The notes beneath the pieces were generated by a model. The model worked only from the letters and a program-made list of their open reading frames with translations. It ran no database searches and was not told the DNA's origin. A stretch of DNA of 64,000 nt from Hydrogenophaga sp. NFH-34. Lineage in GTDB: Bacteria > Pseudomonadota > Gammaproteobacteria > Burkholderiales > Burkholderiaceae_C. The stretch lies in the NCBI RefSeq assembly GCF_021401345.1, contig NZ_JACBGE010000001.1, positions 310,001 through 374,000 on the forward strand, in the 5' to 3' direction. The translations under genes and the position numbers were made by a program. Below are positions 51,154 through 60,004 of this stretch, in pieces (position 1 is the stretch's first letter; each line of letters begins with the position of its first letter).

Positions 51154-52869
51154 ATGTCGTCTGCGTGTGAAGCCGCCGGGCTGGTGATGCCCAAGCTGTT
51201 GGACGCGGCGCTGGCGGCCATTGCAAGCCCGTCGGTGCGCGGCGTGATCGACGACGCCTTGTTTTATTGCGGCGTGCGCGAGTTCGTGATCGACGAGATC
51301 GTGGTGGGGCCGTACCGCGAACTGGTGGCGGTGAAGCTGGCCAAGGCCCTGAGCGCGCTGTCGATGGTGATCGTCACCTTGTGGGTGGCGATCCAGGGGT
51401 TCAACTTCATTTCCGGTCAGGGCAAGCAGGCGGTGCTGCCCGCGCTGTACCAGACGGGCAAGCTGGTGCTGGTGCTGTCGCTGGTGTCGCTGCTGGCGAA
51501 GGAGTCGCCTTTTGTCATCGAGGCTGTCGAGAACTTCAAGAACCTGATCTCGCACGCGGTGGCCGATGGGTCCAGCGTGACGACGCTGATCGACGTGAAC
51601 CTGGGTATCACGGCCATGCTCAGTTCCATCAACGATGGGATCCGTTCCGTCGAGTCGCAGCGCGACCCGAACCTGATCACGTCGACGGTCGGGCTGTTGG
51701 GGCAGAGTGGCCCGGCGATGCTGACGGGCACGTTGCTGCTGCTGACTGAACTTTCGGTGACGCTGGCCATCATGCTGGCGCCGCTGTTCATCTTTTTCCT
51801 GATCTTTCAGCAGACGGCCCAGTTGTTCTGGTCGTGGGCCAAGTTTCTGTTGGGGGCGCTGTTCTCCCTGGCGACGCTGACGCTGGTGGCATCGCTCGCG
51901 CTGCAGGCCACGGCGCTGTACGGTGCAACGGTGGTGGCGGCGTTCTATACCAACAGTGGTGACGGGTTGGGCGGCATGATCAATGCCTTCGCGGGCGGTC
52001 CGTTCGACATCAATGCCAGTTCCTTGCGGCTGGCGGCGCTGGGCACGCTGATGACAGCCATCATCGTGTCGGTGCCGCCGGTGATCATGGGGTTCTTTGG
52101 CGGCGCGGCGGCGTTCACCACGGGGGCCATGGTGTCGATGGGCGGGGCTGGCATGCTGGCCCAGCAAATGGGGGCCGGCAAGAGCGCCGGAACGGGGGCG
52201 CCGGCCCTGGGTCAGTCGGCGGGCGCCTCGGGCGGTGGCGGGGGTGCAGGGGCTTCCGCCGCATCGGGCGGTGCCTTGTCGCCAGCCCAGCAGAGCCCGG
52301 CCGGGCTGGAAGCGCGGGGCTCGAGGGCGTTTTCTGTGGGGGATGAGGCGCCTTCGTCGTCGCAGCATACGCTTCGGCATGTGGGCAACCGCATGGGCCC
52401 GGTGGACGACGTGACCGACGCCGGGACCAAGCAGGACGGATCAACGCCGCCGGAGGGGGGCCGTGTGGGGTTGGCGCCGCAGTTGGCCGGTGCGGACCGT
52501 CCGGATGCACCGGGCGGTCTGGGTTGGGTCCAGGCACGGCAGCATGAACTGCTTCAAGCGCAGGAGCTGAATTTCAATCGCGAGACAGGTGTGTATGAAG
52601 CGTCCACCAGCCACGCCGCATTGAAAGACGCTAACAGCCCCCTGGGACGCGGAGGAAAACTGCACGTTAGTGGCAGCCATGGCGCCAACGGAGCAAGCGC
52701 CGATGGTCCGTCAGGTAGAGGGCCCGCCGCTTCAGGCGTGGGCGGCGACGCAGTCTCACGCCACGCGAACATGGCCAAGGGAGGCCAGCGCTTAGCCGCC
52801 TCGGTAGGAGCCACGGAACGGCCCGTGCCGCAGCAGGGCCGGGGAAACAACCGGCCAGACCAGGCCTGA
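51154..52869 (+). CDS. virB6: VirB6: polytopic T4SS membrane protein
   Basis: 571 residues. Residues 1-330 carry five to six membrane segments in the VirB6/TrbL order (MVIVTLWVAIQGFNFISGQG, TELSVTLAIMLAPLFIFFLIF, IIVSVPPVIMGFFGG) with the conserved W in QLFWSWAKFLLGA. The remaining ~240 residues form a Gly/Ala/Ser-rich, probably disordered tail longer than in typical VirB6. VirB6 forms part of the inner-membrane channel. AAGGGGGGC precedes the ATG. Confidence 0.9.
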   Translation: MSSACEAAGLVMPKLLDAALAAIASPSVRGVIDDALFYCGVREFVIDEIVVGPYRELVAVKLAKALSALSMVIVTLWVAIQGFNFISGQGKQAVLPALYQTGKLVLVLSLVSLLAKESPFVIEAVENFKNLISHAVADGSSVTTLIDVNLGITAMLSSINDGIRSVESQRDPNLITSTVGLLGQSGPAMLTGTLLLLTELSVTLAIMLAPLFIFFLIFQQTAQLFWSWAKFLLGALFSLATLTLVASLALQATALYGATVVAAFYTNSGDGLGGMINAFAGGPFDINASSLRLAALGTLMTAIIVSVPPVIMGFFGGAAAFTTGAMVSMGGAGMLAQQMGAGKSAGTGAPALGQSAGASGGGGGAGASAASGGALSPAQQSPAGLEARGSRAFSVGDEAPSSSQHTLRHVGNRMGPVDDVTDAGTKQDGSTPPEGGRVGLAPQLAGADRPDAPGGLGWVQARQHELLQAQELNFNRETGVYEASTSHAALKDANSPLGRGGKLHVSGSHGANGASADGPSGRGPAASGVGGDAVSRHANMAKGGQRLAASVGATERPVPQQGRGNNRPDQA

Positions 52870-52913
52870 AGATCGGTTTCGATGCCATGAGCCCACAAGA
52901 AGGAGTGACTCCC

Positions 52914-53693
52914 ATGTCCGTTGGAATTTTCAACACCGCCGAGGCCATGGACTCCATGGGGGATGCCGTGAAGTGGCCGGGTGTTTTCATGACCGGCTTG
53001 AGCCCGCGCCTGGTGTGGCTGCGTTGCCTGTGGGCGGTGCTGGTTCTGGGCGCATTGAGCGCGTGCATGGCACCGGCGTACGTGGCGACCAAGATCGAGA
53101 ACCTGGGCAATGACCGTGCGCTCACGAAGGGCACGGACAGGCTGCAGCAGTACATCGCCAAGCTGCAGGCCGAGGGCGACCCGCAAGGCGACTACTACTA
53201 CGCACTGGGCAATTCCGACGGGTGGATCGAAGACGTGAAAGACCCGAAGGCCATCACCCAGTTGTTCGAACAGGCGGCGGCCAAGGGGTCGATGGATGCG
53301 CGGATTCTGCTGGCGCTGCAAGAGGCGATGGGGCAGGAAAAACCGGGCGAGTTGAGGTTCGCCCTGTCGCCTCGAGAAGATCTGCAAGGTTGGGCGCCGG
53401 GCCTGGCGAAGTTACTGCCTTTGCTGAATGAGCAGTGTTATGCGAGGCGGCTGGTGATCGATGCGGGCCGGCCGAAGGTGGACCACTACTCGATCGCCTA
53501 CAAGGTTTGGCCGCATTTCAGGGATGGCTATTACCGGCGCAACGCGGATGGCACACGCACGCTGCTCAAGGATGCCGAGCGCCAGAAGCTGTGGGAAGAC
53601 CTGGACGAGCAATGTCCGAGCCGGATGCCTCAGCGTATGTTTTTGAATGAGGATTTGGAAATGGTCTTGGGTGTCAGCGGGATGGGTTTCTAG
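52914..53693 (+). CDS. Lipoprotein, candidate immunity for class 3 lipase effector
   Basis: 259 residues from ATG 52914, chosen for AGAAGGAG 8 nt upstream. A ~30-residue N-terminal extension precedes a lipoprotein signal (LVWLRCLWAVLVLGALSAC). ATG 52989 would give a conventional signal, but it has no ribosome site. The mature part has helical, Sel1-like character (FEQAAAKGSMDARILLALQEAM). It is the gene directly upstream of the lipase effector, the usual immunity position; the pairing is inferred. Confidence 0.6.
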   Translation: MSVGIFNTAEAMDSMGDAVKWPGVFMTGLSPRLVWLRCLWAVLVLGALSACMAPAYVATKIENLGNDRALTKGTDRLQQYIAKLQAEGDPQGDYYYALGNSDGWIEDVKDPKAITQLFEQAAAKGSMDARILLALQEAMGQEKPGELRFALSPREDLQGWAPGLAKLLPLLNEQCYARRLVIDAGRPKVDHYSIAYKVWPHFRDGYYRRNADGTRTLLKDAERQKLWEDLDEQCPSRMPQRMFLNEDLEMVLGVSGMGF

Positions 53694-53751
53694 GCGATTG
53701 CCGGAACAAAAGCTGGAATCAGCGTGTGATCAACAGGGTAGGTGAATCATC

Positions 53752-55419
53752 ATGAGCGACGAGAGCAGGGGTGTTGGCCCGTCCAATCCGCTGGCACGAC
53801 TGGATGCGCGGGTGGCGCTGGCGCTGGCGTTCTGGGCGTACCCCTATGAGGATCGGGTCAAAGCAGAGAAGGTCATTCTTTATCCGGAGCCGTGGGAACA
53901 AGCCATTGCTGGCAAGCATTTGCCTGCCGACTGGCCTGTGGCCCAGTTCGACGCCCAGGGCAAGCTGATTCGCGACGGCTGGAACACCCAGCACAACACC
54001 GAGGGCAAGCTGGAAAACCAGTTCCAGGTCTCGATCAACCGGCGAACGAAGCAGATCACATTCGATTTCAAGGGCTCGGACGCCTGGAGCAACTGGGTGT
54101 CCGACCTGTCCAACGCCGGGGGCAGCGAATTCGCCAAGATCCAGGCCAAGGCGCAGGCAGCGTATGAAACCCTGAAGAACGATGAGCGGTATCAGGGCTT
54201 TCAGTTCGCTGCCAGCGGCCACAGCCTTGGCGGCGGCATGGCGCAGAGCTTTGCGTTGAAAAACAACGTGGACGCCTACGTCTACAACAGCCTGCCCATT
54301 GCCCGCGAAACGATTCGGGGCGACTACTTCAAGGACGTGGGCGGTTTCGATGCGGCCATGGCGCGGTACCAGGCGTCCGGGCGGCAGGTGCACGACGTGC
54401 GCACGCCCAACGACATCGCCACGTTCTATTACGAAGGGGTTCTGCAGAACCAGTACCTGAGCCGGCAAACCGGGCAGGCGCCGACCATGCTGCCAGGCCC
54501 GGCCATGCCCGATCTCCTCAAGAGCGCGCTGCTGTTGAGCAAGGTGGGCACGCTGCCCGCCGCCGCCCTGATGGGCAAGGACCACATGCTGGGCGCTGCC
54601 GTCGATGCCCAACAAGGCTTGGGCATTGGGCCCGATGGGCGCTACGTGGTGCCCGAGGGACGGCGCGACTTTGCGCAGGTGCCGGTGGAGGCGCGCCGAC
54701 GTTTTGCGCTGCTGAGCAGTTCTGCGGTGACCAAGGCCGCGCAGATCGGGACGGCGGACGATGGCCACCCGTGGAACCGTTTCCTGATCGAGCGCGCAGA
54801 CGGCAGCCGGCAGTTCCTGAGCAGCAACCCGCGCACCGGGGATGTGGAAATCGAGCACTACGGCGCCGACGGGAAGCGCCTGCGGGTTGAGCTCAATGAG
54901 CGACGCCGCCAGGGGGCGACCTTCATCGAACAGGATGCGCAGGGGCAGCCCGTGCACCGCACCCAATTGACGCTGCATGTGCCCGAAGCGGGGGAGTGGC
55001 AGGAGACTGTGGCCGCGGTGGCACCCTCTGCAGAAGGCCCCTCTTCGCTGACCAGGCTGGGCGCACAGCAGCAGGTGCAGTGGGCACAGGCCAAACGGGA
55101 GCTGACCGAACCGTTGCTCGCAGCCGGCCTGGGCGAGACGCAGGTCGATCAGGTGTGCGCGGCGGTGCTGAGCCATTGCGCCCGGCATGCCAGCCTGGGG
55201 TCTCCGGACCGCTTCATGCTCAGTGGCGATCAGCGTCATGTGGGGGTGCTGCACAACCAGGGGCTGCACCTGAGCGAGATGCCCGTTGATGAGGCGCTGC
55301 GGCAAGGCGCAGACACACACCTGGCCGAGGCGGCCAGGCAGCAGGAGCGATGGCAGGGGGCGGGCCGTTCGGTGCTGCCTGCGCAGGAGATGGCGGGCGC
55401 GGCGCACGCCCATGTTTGA
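53752..55419 (+). CDS. Class 3 lipase-like T4SS effector
   Basis: 555 residues without a signal peptide. The lipase class 3 core includes ITFDFKGSDAWSNWVSDLS (105-120) and the nucleophile elbow AASGHSLGGG with S158; PNDIATFYYEG may hold the catalytic Asp region. The C-terminal ~100 residues (GLGETQVDQVCAAVLSHCAR, PDRFMLSGDQRHVGVLHNQG, HLSEMPVDEALRQ) are very close to those of the protein at 60005 and related to that at 47156. This shared domain is the likely VirD4-binding secretion signal. It starts 58 bp after the candidate immunity lipoprotein. Confidence 0.8.
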   Translation: MSDESRGVGPSNPLARLDARVALALAFWAYPYEDRVKAEKVILYPEPWEQAIAGKHLPADWPVAQFDAQGKLIRDGWNTQHNTEGKLENQFQVSINRRTKQITFDFKGSDAWSNWVSDLSNAGGSEFAKIQAKAQAAYETLKNDERYQGFQFAASGHSLGGGMAQSFALKNNVDAYVYNSLPIARETIRGDYFKDVGGFDAAMARYQASGRQVHDVRTPNDIATFYYEGVLQNQYLSRQTGQAPTMLPGPAMPDLLKSALLLSKVGTLPAAALMGKDHMLGAAVDAQQGLGIGPDGRYVVPEGRRDFAQVPVEARRRFALLSSSAVTKAAQIGTADDGHPWNRFLIERADGSRQFLSSNPRTGDVEIEHYGADGKRLRVELNERRRQGATFIEQDAQGQPVHRTQLTLHVPEAGEWQETVAAVAPSAEGPSSLTRLGAQQQVQWAQAKRELTEPLLAAGLGETQVDQVCAAVLSHCARHASLGSPDRFMLSGDQRHVGVLHNQGLHLSEMPVDEALRQGADTHLAEAARQQERWQGAGRSVLPAQEMAGAAHAHV

Positions 55420-55443
55420 AACCGCCGAATGACTGAATGACCA

Positions 55444-55893
55444 ATGAGGATGGATACACGTATGACAGGGAAGAATGAGTGCAGGGTTTGGCCGGGGCGC
55501 TGGGTCGGGGTTTCGGTGGTGCTGATGGCCTTGCAGGCCTGCCAGACCCCACCGCCCAAACCGCCGGAATTTGGCGACGACTGGAAGCCAGTCAATACCC
55601 TGGCCGAGGAGCCCATGCGCATTCCACTCAAGGAAGAGCAGGCGATGTGGACTTACCAGATGCTGCCGACCGATGCGACGCTGCGCGGCATGCTGGAGCG
55701 TTGGGCCACAGAGCACGGGGGCAAGCTGGACTGGCAATACCCCACAGATCTCACGCTGGTCAGTTCGTTGTCGTCGGTCAAGGACAACAACATCCAGAAG
55801 GCGCTGAACGTGGTGCGACGCACCTACGCCGAACAGCGGCTGCGTGTGCAGGTGCTCGGCAACAAGAACTTGCTGGTGACGCGGCTGCCCTGA
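55444..55893 (+). CDS. virB7: VirB7: large T4SS lipoprotein with N0-like domain
   Basis: 149 residues from ATG 55444 (ATG 55462 equally plausible). Lipobox LQAC, Pro-rich stretch QTPPPKPPEF, then a ~75-residue domain (TLRGMLERWATEHGGKLDWQ, DNNIQKALNVVRRTYAEQRL, QVLGNKNLLVTRLP) with the pattern of the N0/STN domain of secretins. Conjugative VirB7 proteins are usually ~40-60 residues; the enlarged N0-bearing form is the hallmark of the Xanthomonas bacterium-killing T4SS. It lies right upstream of virB8-virB9-virB10. Confidence 0.85.
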   Translation: MRMDTRMTGKNECRVWPGRWVGVSVVLMALQACQTPPPKPPEFGDDWKPVNTLAEEPMRIPLKEEQAMWTYQMLPTDATLRGMLERWATEHGGKLDWQYPTDLTLVSSLSSVKDNNIQKALNVVRRTYAEQRLRVQVLGNKNLLVTRLP

Positions 55894-55939
55894 GGGCTGC
55901 CATGCCGGTGGCCGAAAACAGACAGGTCAGAAAGAAAAC

Positions 55940-56851
55940 ATGGGTTTGTTCAAACGCGAGATTTCAGAAGCCTCGCAGGAAGTCATCCGCCAGTCGATGG
56001 ACTTCGAGTCCAGTGTCATTGCCATGGTCAAGCGCAGCGAGCGCCGGGCCTGGATCGTGGCCTTCTGCGCGGTGTTCATCACGGTGTGCCTGGTGGCGGC
56101 CATCGTCTACATGCTGCCGCTCAAGGAAAAGGTGCCTTATCTGGTCACCGTGGATCTGCGGCGCAGCACCAGCACGCTGACGCATCTGCGCGAAGACATG
56201 GCCTATTCGGGCATCTATTCGAGCGAGGCGCTCAACCGCAGCCACGTAGCGCGGTTCGTTCAGGCGCGTGAGGGGTACGACTGGGACACGATCAACGAAC
56301 ACGACTGGGAGTTCGTGGCCTCGATGTCGAACGACGAAGTCAAGCGCTTGTTCGTCCGGCAGTTCGATGGCGGCCCGCAGGCGCCTGACAAGCGCTGGGG
56401 ACGCAATGTGGCGATCCGGGTCAAGGTCAACAGCATCGTGTTCCATGGTCTCGACGAAGAAAAGGGCATCCGGCCTTCGGGGGCGACCGTCCGTTTCGAG
56501 AAGTGGCGCTTCGACAAGACCTCGGGCAAGAGCGAATACCTCAGCAGCCATGTGGCCACGCTGAGCTATCAGTTCAAGAACAACCTGCGCATGAGCGACA
56601 ACCTGCGCCTGCGCAATCCGCTCGGGTTCCAGGTGAGGGCCTACAAGGTGGACGACGAGTTCAACGCGCCCACGTTCAAACGCGAGGAAATGACGCAGGG
56701 CATTCCGCTCATTGGCGAAGACGAAGGTCAGCTCAACCGCGGTGCCGGCTCGGAGTTATCGACTTCGTTACCCGCCAAGGGCGATGCCGGCACACCCGCT
56801 GGCGTGACGGTGCTGCCGGGCGCGCCGGCGACACCGGATGGCAACCAGTGA
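55940..56851 (+). CDS. virB8: VirB8: T4SS inner-membrane assembly protein
   Basis: 303 residues. One membrane helix (IVAFCAVFITVCLVAAIVYML, about 40-60) and a periplasmic NTF2-like VirB8 domain (RFVQAREGYDWDTINEHDWEF, KSEYLSSHVATLSYQF, NPLGFQVRAYKVDDEF). A Pro/Gly-rich C-terminal tail extends beyond the usual end of VirB8. It overlaps the open frame of virB9, whose likely start is 56 bp downstream. Confidence 0.93.
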   Translation: MGLFKREISEASQEVIRQSMDFESSVIAMVKRSERRAWIVAFCAVFITVCLVAAIVYMLPLKEKVPYLVTVDLRRSTSTLTHLREDMAYSGIYSSEALNRSHVARFVQAREGYDWDTINEHDWEFVASMSNDEVKRLFVRQFDGGPQAPDKRWGRNVAIRVKVNSIVFHGLDEEKGIRPSGATVRFEKWRFDKTSGKSEYLSSHVATLSYQFKNNLRMSDNLRLRNPLGFQVRAYKVDDEFNAPTFKREEMTQGIPLIGEDEGQLNRGAGSELSTSLPAKGDAGTPAGVTVLPGAPATPDGNQ

Positions 56852-56906
56852 GCACCACACCACCACGCCCACCGGTTGGGGATTTGAAGCAAGGGGAAAT
56901 CAGAAC

Positions 56907-57665
56907 ATGACACGACAGTACAACGACTGGAAACCGATGGCCGCCGCAGCGCTGGTGCTGGGGGTGGCCGTGCAGGGATCGGCGCTGGCGCAGCAGGAAG
57001 TGCGCGAGGTGCCGTACCGCACCGACCAGGTGGTGCGTGTGAACACGGGGTTGGGCATTGCGACCCAGATCGAGATCAGCCCGCAGGAACAGGTCAAGGA
57101 CTTTGGCACGGGCTTCAGCGACGGTTGGGAACTGGTGCGGCGCGACAACGTGTTCTACATCCGGCCGAAGAATGTCGACGTGGACACCAATATGTACATC
57201 CGCACCAACATGCGGTCGTACCTGCTGGATCTGCGCGTGTCGGCCACCCGGTGGAAGACGCTGGAAGAGGCCAAGAACGCGGGCGTGTATTACAAGATCC
57301 GCTTTGTCTATCCCGCCGACGGGCCGGACAAGGGCAGCCCGATGGCCGGGGCCAACGCGGTGCTGTCGCCCACGAGCACGCAGCTCAATTCGCAGTCGGA
57401 TTACCACCTCAATTACGACTACGCCACGCTGTCAAGCGCGTCCACCATCGTGCCGGTGCGGGTGTACGACAACCAACAGTTCACCTATCTGCACATGCCG
57501 CCGCTGGCGAGCTTTCCGGCGGTGTTCGGCCGCAACGAGCGCACGGGTGAGGAGTTTCTCGTCAATACCAAGAGCGAGAGGAACGTGATCATCGTTCACG
57601 GCGTGTATCCGTATCTGGTGCTCCGGCTCGGGGCGGACGTGGTGGGTCTCAGGAGGAATCAATGA
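56907..57665 (+). CDS. virB9: VirB9: T4SS outer-membrane complex protein
   Basis: 252 residues from ATG 56907 (AAGGGGAAA upstream); the frame is open back into virB8 but the signal peptide (AAAALVLGVAVQGSALAQ) fixes this start. Two beta-domains: N-terminal VVRVNTGLGIATQIEI and C-terminal DYATLSSASTIVPVRVYDN, FTYLHMPPLASFPAVF. VirB7, VirB9 and VirB10 form the outer-membrane core complex. Its stop overlaps virB10. Confidence 0.94.
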   Translation: MTRQYNDWKPMAAAALVLGVAVQGSALAQQEVREVPYRTDQVVRVNTGLGIATQIEISPQEQVKDFGTGFSDGWELVRRDNVFYIRPKNVDVDTNMYIRTNMRSYLLDLRVSATRWKTLEEAKNAGVYYKIRFVYPADGPDKGSPMAGANAVLSPTSTQLNSQSDYHLNYDYATLSSASTIVPVRVYDNQQFTYLHMPPLASFPAVFGRNERTGEEFLVNTKSERNVIIVHGVYPYLVLRLGADVVGLRRNQ

Positions 57666-58744
57666 TGAACATGAAGTTTCCCGGCGGCGGCAGCGCTCAG
57701 CCGCAGGTGTCGGACAACATGCCCAAGCTCTCGGGGGGGCTGTCTCGCGGGCTCAACAAGATGGCGCTGGCCTATGTGGCGGTGGTGGCGGTGGCCGTCA
57801 TCGGTATGACCATGTGGGTGGCCAACAACGCCTTTTCGGCCGACGACGAGAAAAACAAGCGGGTGGCTTTCGAGGACGTTTCGGTGCCTGAAAAACCCAT
57901 GCTCGTGGCGGCCGCAGCGCCCGCGATGGCGCCGCCGCCGCTGCCTGAACTGGCGTCGCAGGCCGGCCCGGCGGCCAGGCCGGCCGCCGGGCCGGAGCGT
58001 GATGACCTGCTGGAGCGGCGCATGGCGAACCAGAACAACCTGATTGCCGCGGCCGATCCGAACAAGGCGCGCAACCCGTTCTTCGAAGATGAGTATTCGT
58101 CCGTCAAACGCGGCGCGGTGCAGGCGTTGGCCAATGCGGACTTTGTCCTGACGCGCGGTACCTTCATCCGCTGCACCCTGGAAACCAAGGTGGTTTCCAC
58201 GCTACCGGGCATGACCTCGTGCATCGTGACCGAGCCGATTTACTCGGCCAACGGTCGTCGGCTGCTGATCGACAAAGGCTCCAAGGTCACGGGCGAATAC
58301 AAGTATGCGGACGAGAACTACGACCGCATCGGCATCGTCTGGACGCGCGTGCTGACCACCACCGGCCTGGACGTGCGCATCGACAGCCAGGGCACGGACG
58401 CCTTGGGCGGCACCGGCGTTCCTGGGCACTACGACGGGCACTGGGGCGAGCGCATCGGCGCCGCCATGCTGGTCAGCCTGCTGGCAGATGCCGTTGATGC
58501 AGGCGCACAGAAGTTCGCCAACGATCAGGAACTGCGCGGCCGCAGCACCACCATTTACGGCGGGGGTTATGTGGCCGAACGGGTGGACCCCTGGCAGTCG
58601 GCCACGGCTGACACGGCCAAAAAAGCGGCCACCGAAATGTTGGCCCGCTCGGCCAACCGCAAAGCGACGGTGACGGTGCTCAACGGCACGGTGATCAGCA
58701 TCTTTGCGGCGCGGGATGTGGATTTTTCGTCGGTGATGCAATGA
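57662..58744 (+). CDS. virB10: VirB10: T4SS core complex channel protein
   Basis: 360 residues; ATGA overlap with virB9 and a perfect AGGAGG upstream. Cytoplasmic N-terminus, membrane helix (ALAYVAVVAVAVIGMTMWVA, about 36-55), Pro-rich linker, then the VirB10/TrbI barrel domain (FVLTRGTFIRCTLETKVVST, RLLIDKGSKVTGEYKYAD, GTGVPGHYDGHWGERIGAAM). It spans both membranes. Its stop overlaps the next gene by ATGA. Confidence 0.94.
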   Translation: MMNMKFPGGGSAQPQVSDNMPKLSGGLSRGLNKMALAYVAVVAVAVIGMTMWVANNAFSADDEKNKRVAFEDVSVPEKPMLVAAAAPAMAPPPLPELASQAGPAARPAAGPERDDLLERRMANQNNLIAAADPNKARNPFFEDEYSSVKRGAVQALANADFVLTRGTFIRCTLETKVVSTLPGMTSCIVTEPIYSANGRRLLIDKGSKVTGEYKYADENYDRIGIVWTRVLTTTGLDVRIDSQGTDALGGTGVPGHYDGHWGERIGAAMLVSLLADAVDAGAQKFANDQELRGRSTTIYGGGYVAERVDPWQSATADTAKKAATEMLARSANRKATVTVLNGTVISIFAARDVDFSSVMQ

Positions 58745-59991
58745 ACCTGGGCACTCGGCGGGCCGCTGTCTGTCCGGGACGCAGGACGCCAGGAATGCTG
58801 CTGATGCTGGCCAGCCTGGCGCTGCCGGCATGTGCGCCGCGCTTCGGCAACTACGGCGGGCCACCCGGAACGCCTGGGCGTGCTCCCGAGGTGGCCGACC
58901 GCTGCGCCAGCGACCAACCGGAGGGCATCTGCTGGACGCCGGTACAGGCGCGCTTCCATCCGGACGGCCAGCGCATGGTGGTCAACCTGTGCAGCAACCG
59001 GCGCAACGCCAATTACTACTGCCGGATGGTGGAGTACCGCATGGCGGAGCAAAGCTGGCACCTGATACCGGGGCAGGAGGAAGGCAAAAGCTACCTCTAC
59101 CCGAGTTATTCGAACGACGGCAAAACACTGGCATTCGGCGTGGCGCAGTGCGCGCAACCGTACTGTGCAGGTGAGCGGGGTTACGGGCAGTTGGCCACCA
59201 AGAGTGTGGACGCCAAGCCGGGCAAGGTGGCGGGTTACGGGCCGCCGAAGCTGTGGCCGGTGATGGGCATGAGCCGGCCCAGCTTCACAGGCGACGACCA
59301 GCGCGTGCTGTACTGGCGCAGCCACTACAGCGCCCGGCTGGCCAGTGGCCGCAGCATCGGCAGCATATCGGTGTTTGCCTACCGCTTTGCCACCGACGAG
59401 GAAACGCACCTCATCGAGAGCCTGTACAGCGGCCAGAAGACGGTGCGCTTCATCGACGCCTGGACCTCGCCGCGCTATTCGCTGGACGGCAAGGTGCTGC
59501 GCTTCAGCGGGATGGTGGACAACCTGATCAGCTCGCCTGATCGACTCTGGATCGATGGGGGCACGCCCGATGTCGAATACCGGGGGGCGGAGCAAGCGCT
59601 GATCCATCGGTGGACAGACCGTGTGATGGATGGTTTGGGGCGGGTATACGCCGAACACCCCAAGCGGGGCATCCTGGCCGGCCCCGGTAATCTGAGGCTG
59701 GTGGATCCGACGACTCAGGCCATTCGTGTTGTGCTTGTCCAGCCGCAGCGATATCAGGTTGCCGACGCCACCATGGATCGCGGGGGGCGCTGGGTGGCAG
59801 GGGTGCTAGGTGTGCGTGCATTGACCAATGGCAATCATTCGCCCAAATGGAACCCGTGGTTGCAGGAGCGTGATCTCAAAACGGCCAACGGCATGAAGAA
59901 CGACGTGCCGGTGCTGCCGCTGGTCAACCTCGAAACCGGCGCGGTGCAGGCCCTGTCATGGCCCAACGTGGAAATGCTGAACACACCTTGA
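58741..59991 (+). CDS. Beta-propeller lipoprotein, candidate immunity for PLA2-like effector
   Basis: 416 residues; starts at ATGA overlapping virB10. Lipoprotein signal ending in LALPAC. Mature part has repeated PD40/TolB-type blades: ARFHPDGQRMVVN, PSYSNDGKTLAFG, PRYSLDGKVLRFSG and possibly MDRGGRWVAG. Eight or more Cys lie in the first half. It lies directly before the PLA2-like effector, 13 bp away. A propeller lipoprotein is a plausible periplasmic inhibitor, but this is based on order alone. It could also be an extra part of the machine. Confidence 0.6.
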   Translation: MNLGTRRAAVCPGRRTPGMLLMLASLALPACAPRFGNYGGPPGTPGRAPEVADRCASDQPEGICWTPVQARFHPDGQRMVVNLCSNRRNANYYCRMVEYRMAEQSWHLIPGQEEGKSYLYPSYSNDGKTLAFGVAQCAQPYCAGERGYGQLATKSVDAKPGKVAGYGPPKLWPVMGMSRPSFTGDDQRVLYWRSHYSARLASGRSIGSISVFAYRFATDEETHLIESLYSGQKTVRFIDAWTSPRYSLDGKVLRFSGMVDNLISSPDRLWIDGGTPDVEYRGAEQALIHRWTDRVMDGLGRVYAEHPKRGILAGPGNLRLVDPTTQAIRVVLVQPQRYQVADATMDRGGRWVAGVLGVRALTNGNHSPKWNPWLQERDLKTANGMKNDVPVLPLVNLETGAVQALSWPNVEMLNTP

Positions 59992-60004
59992 GGGAGGTGC
60001 CTTG

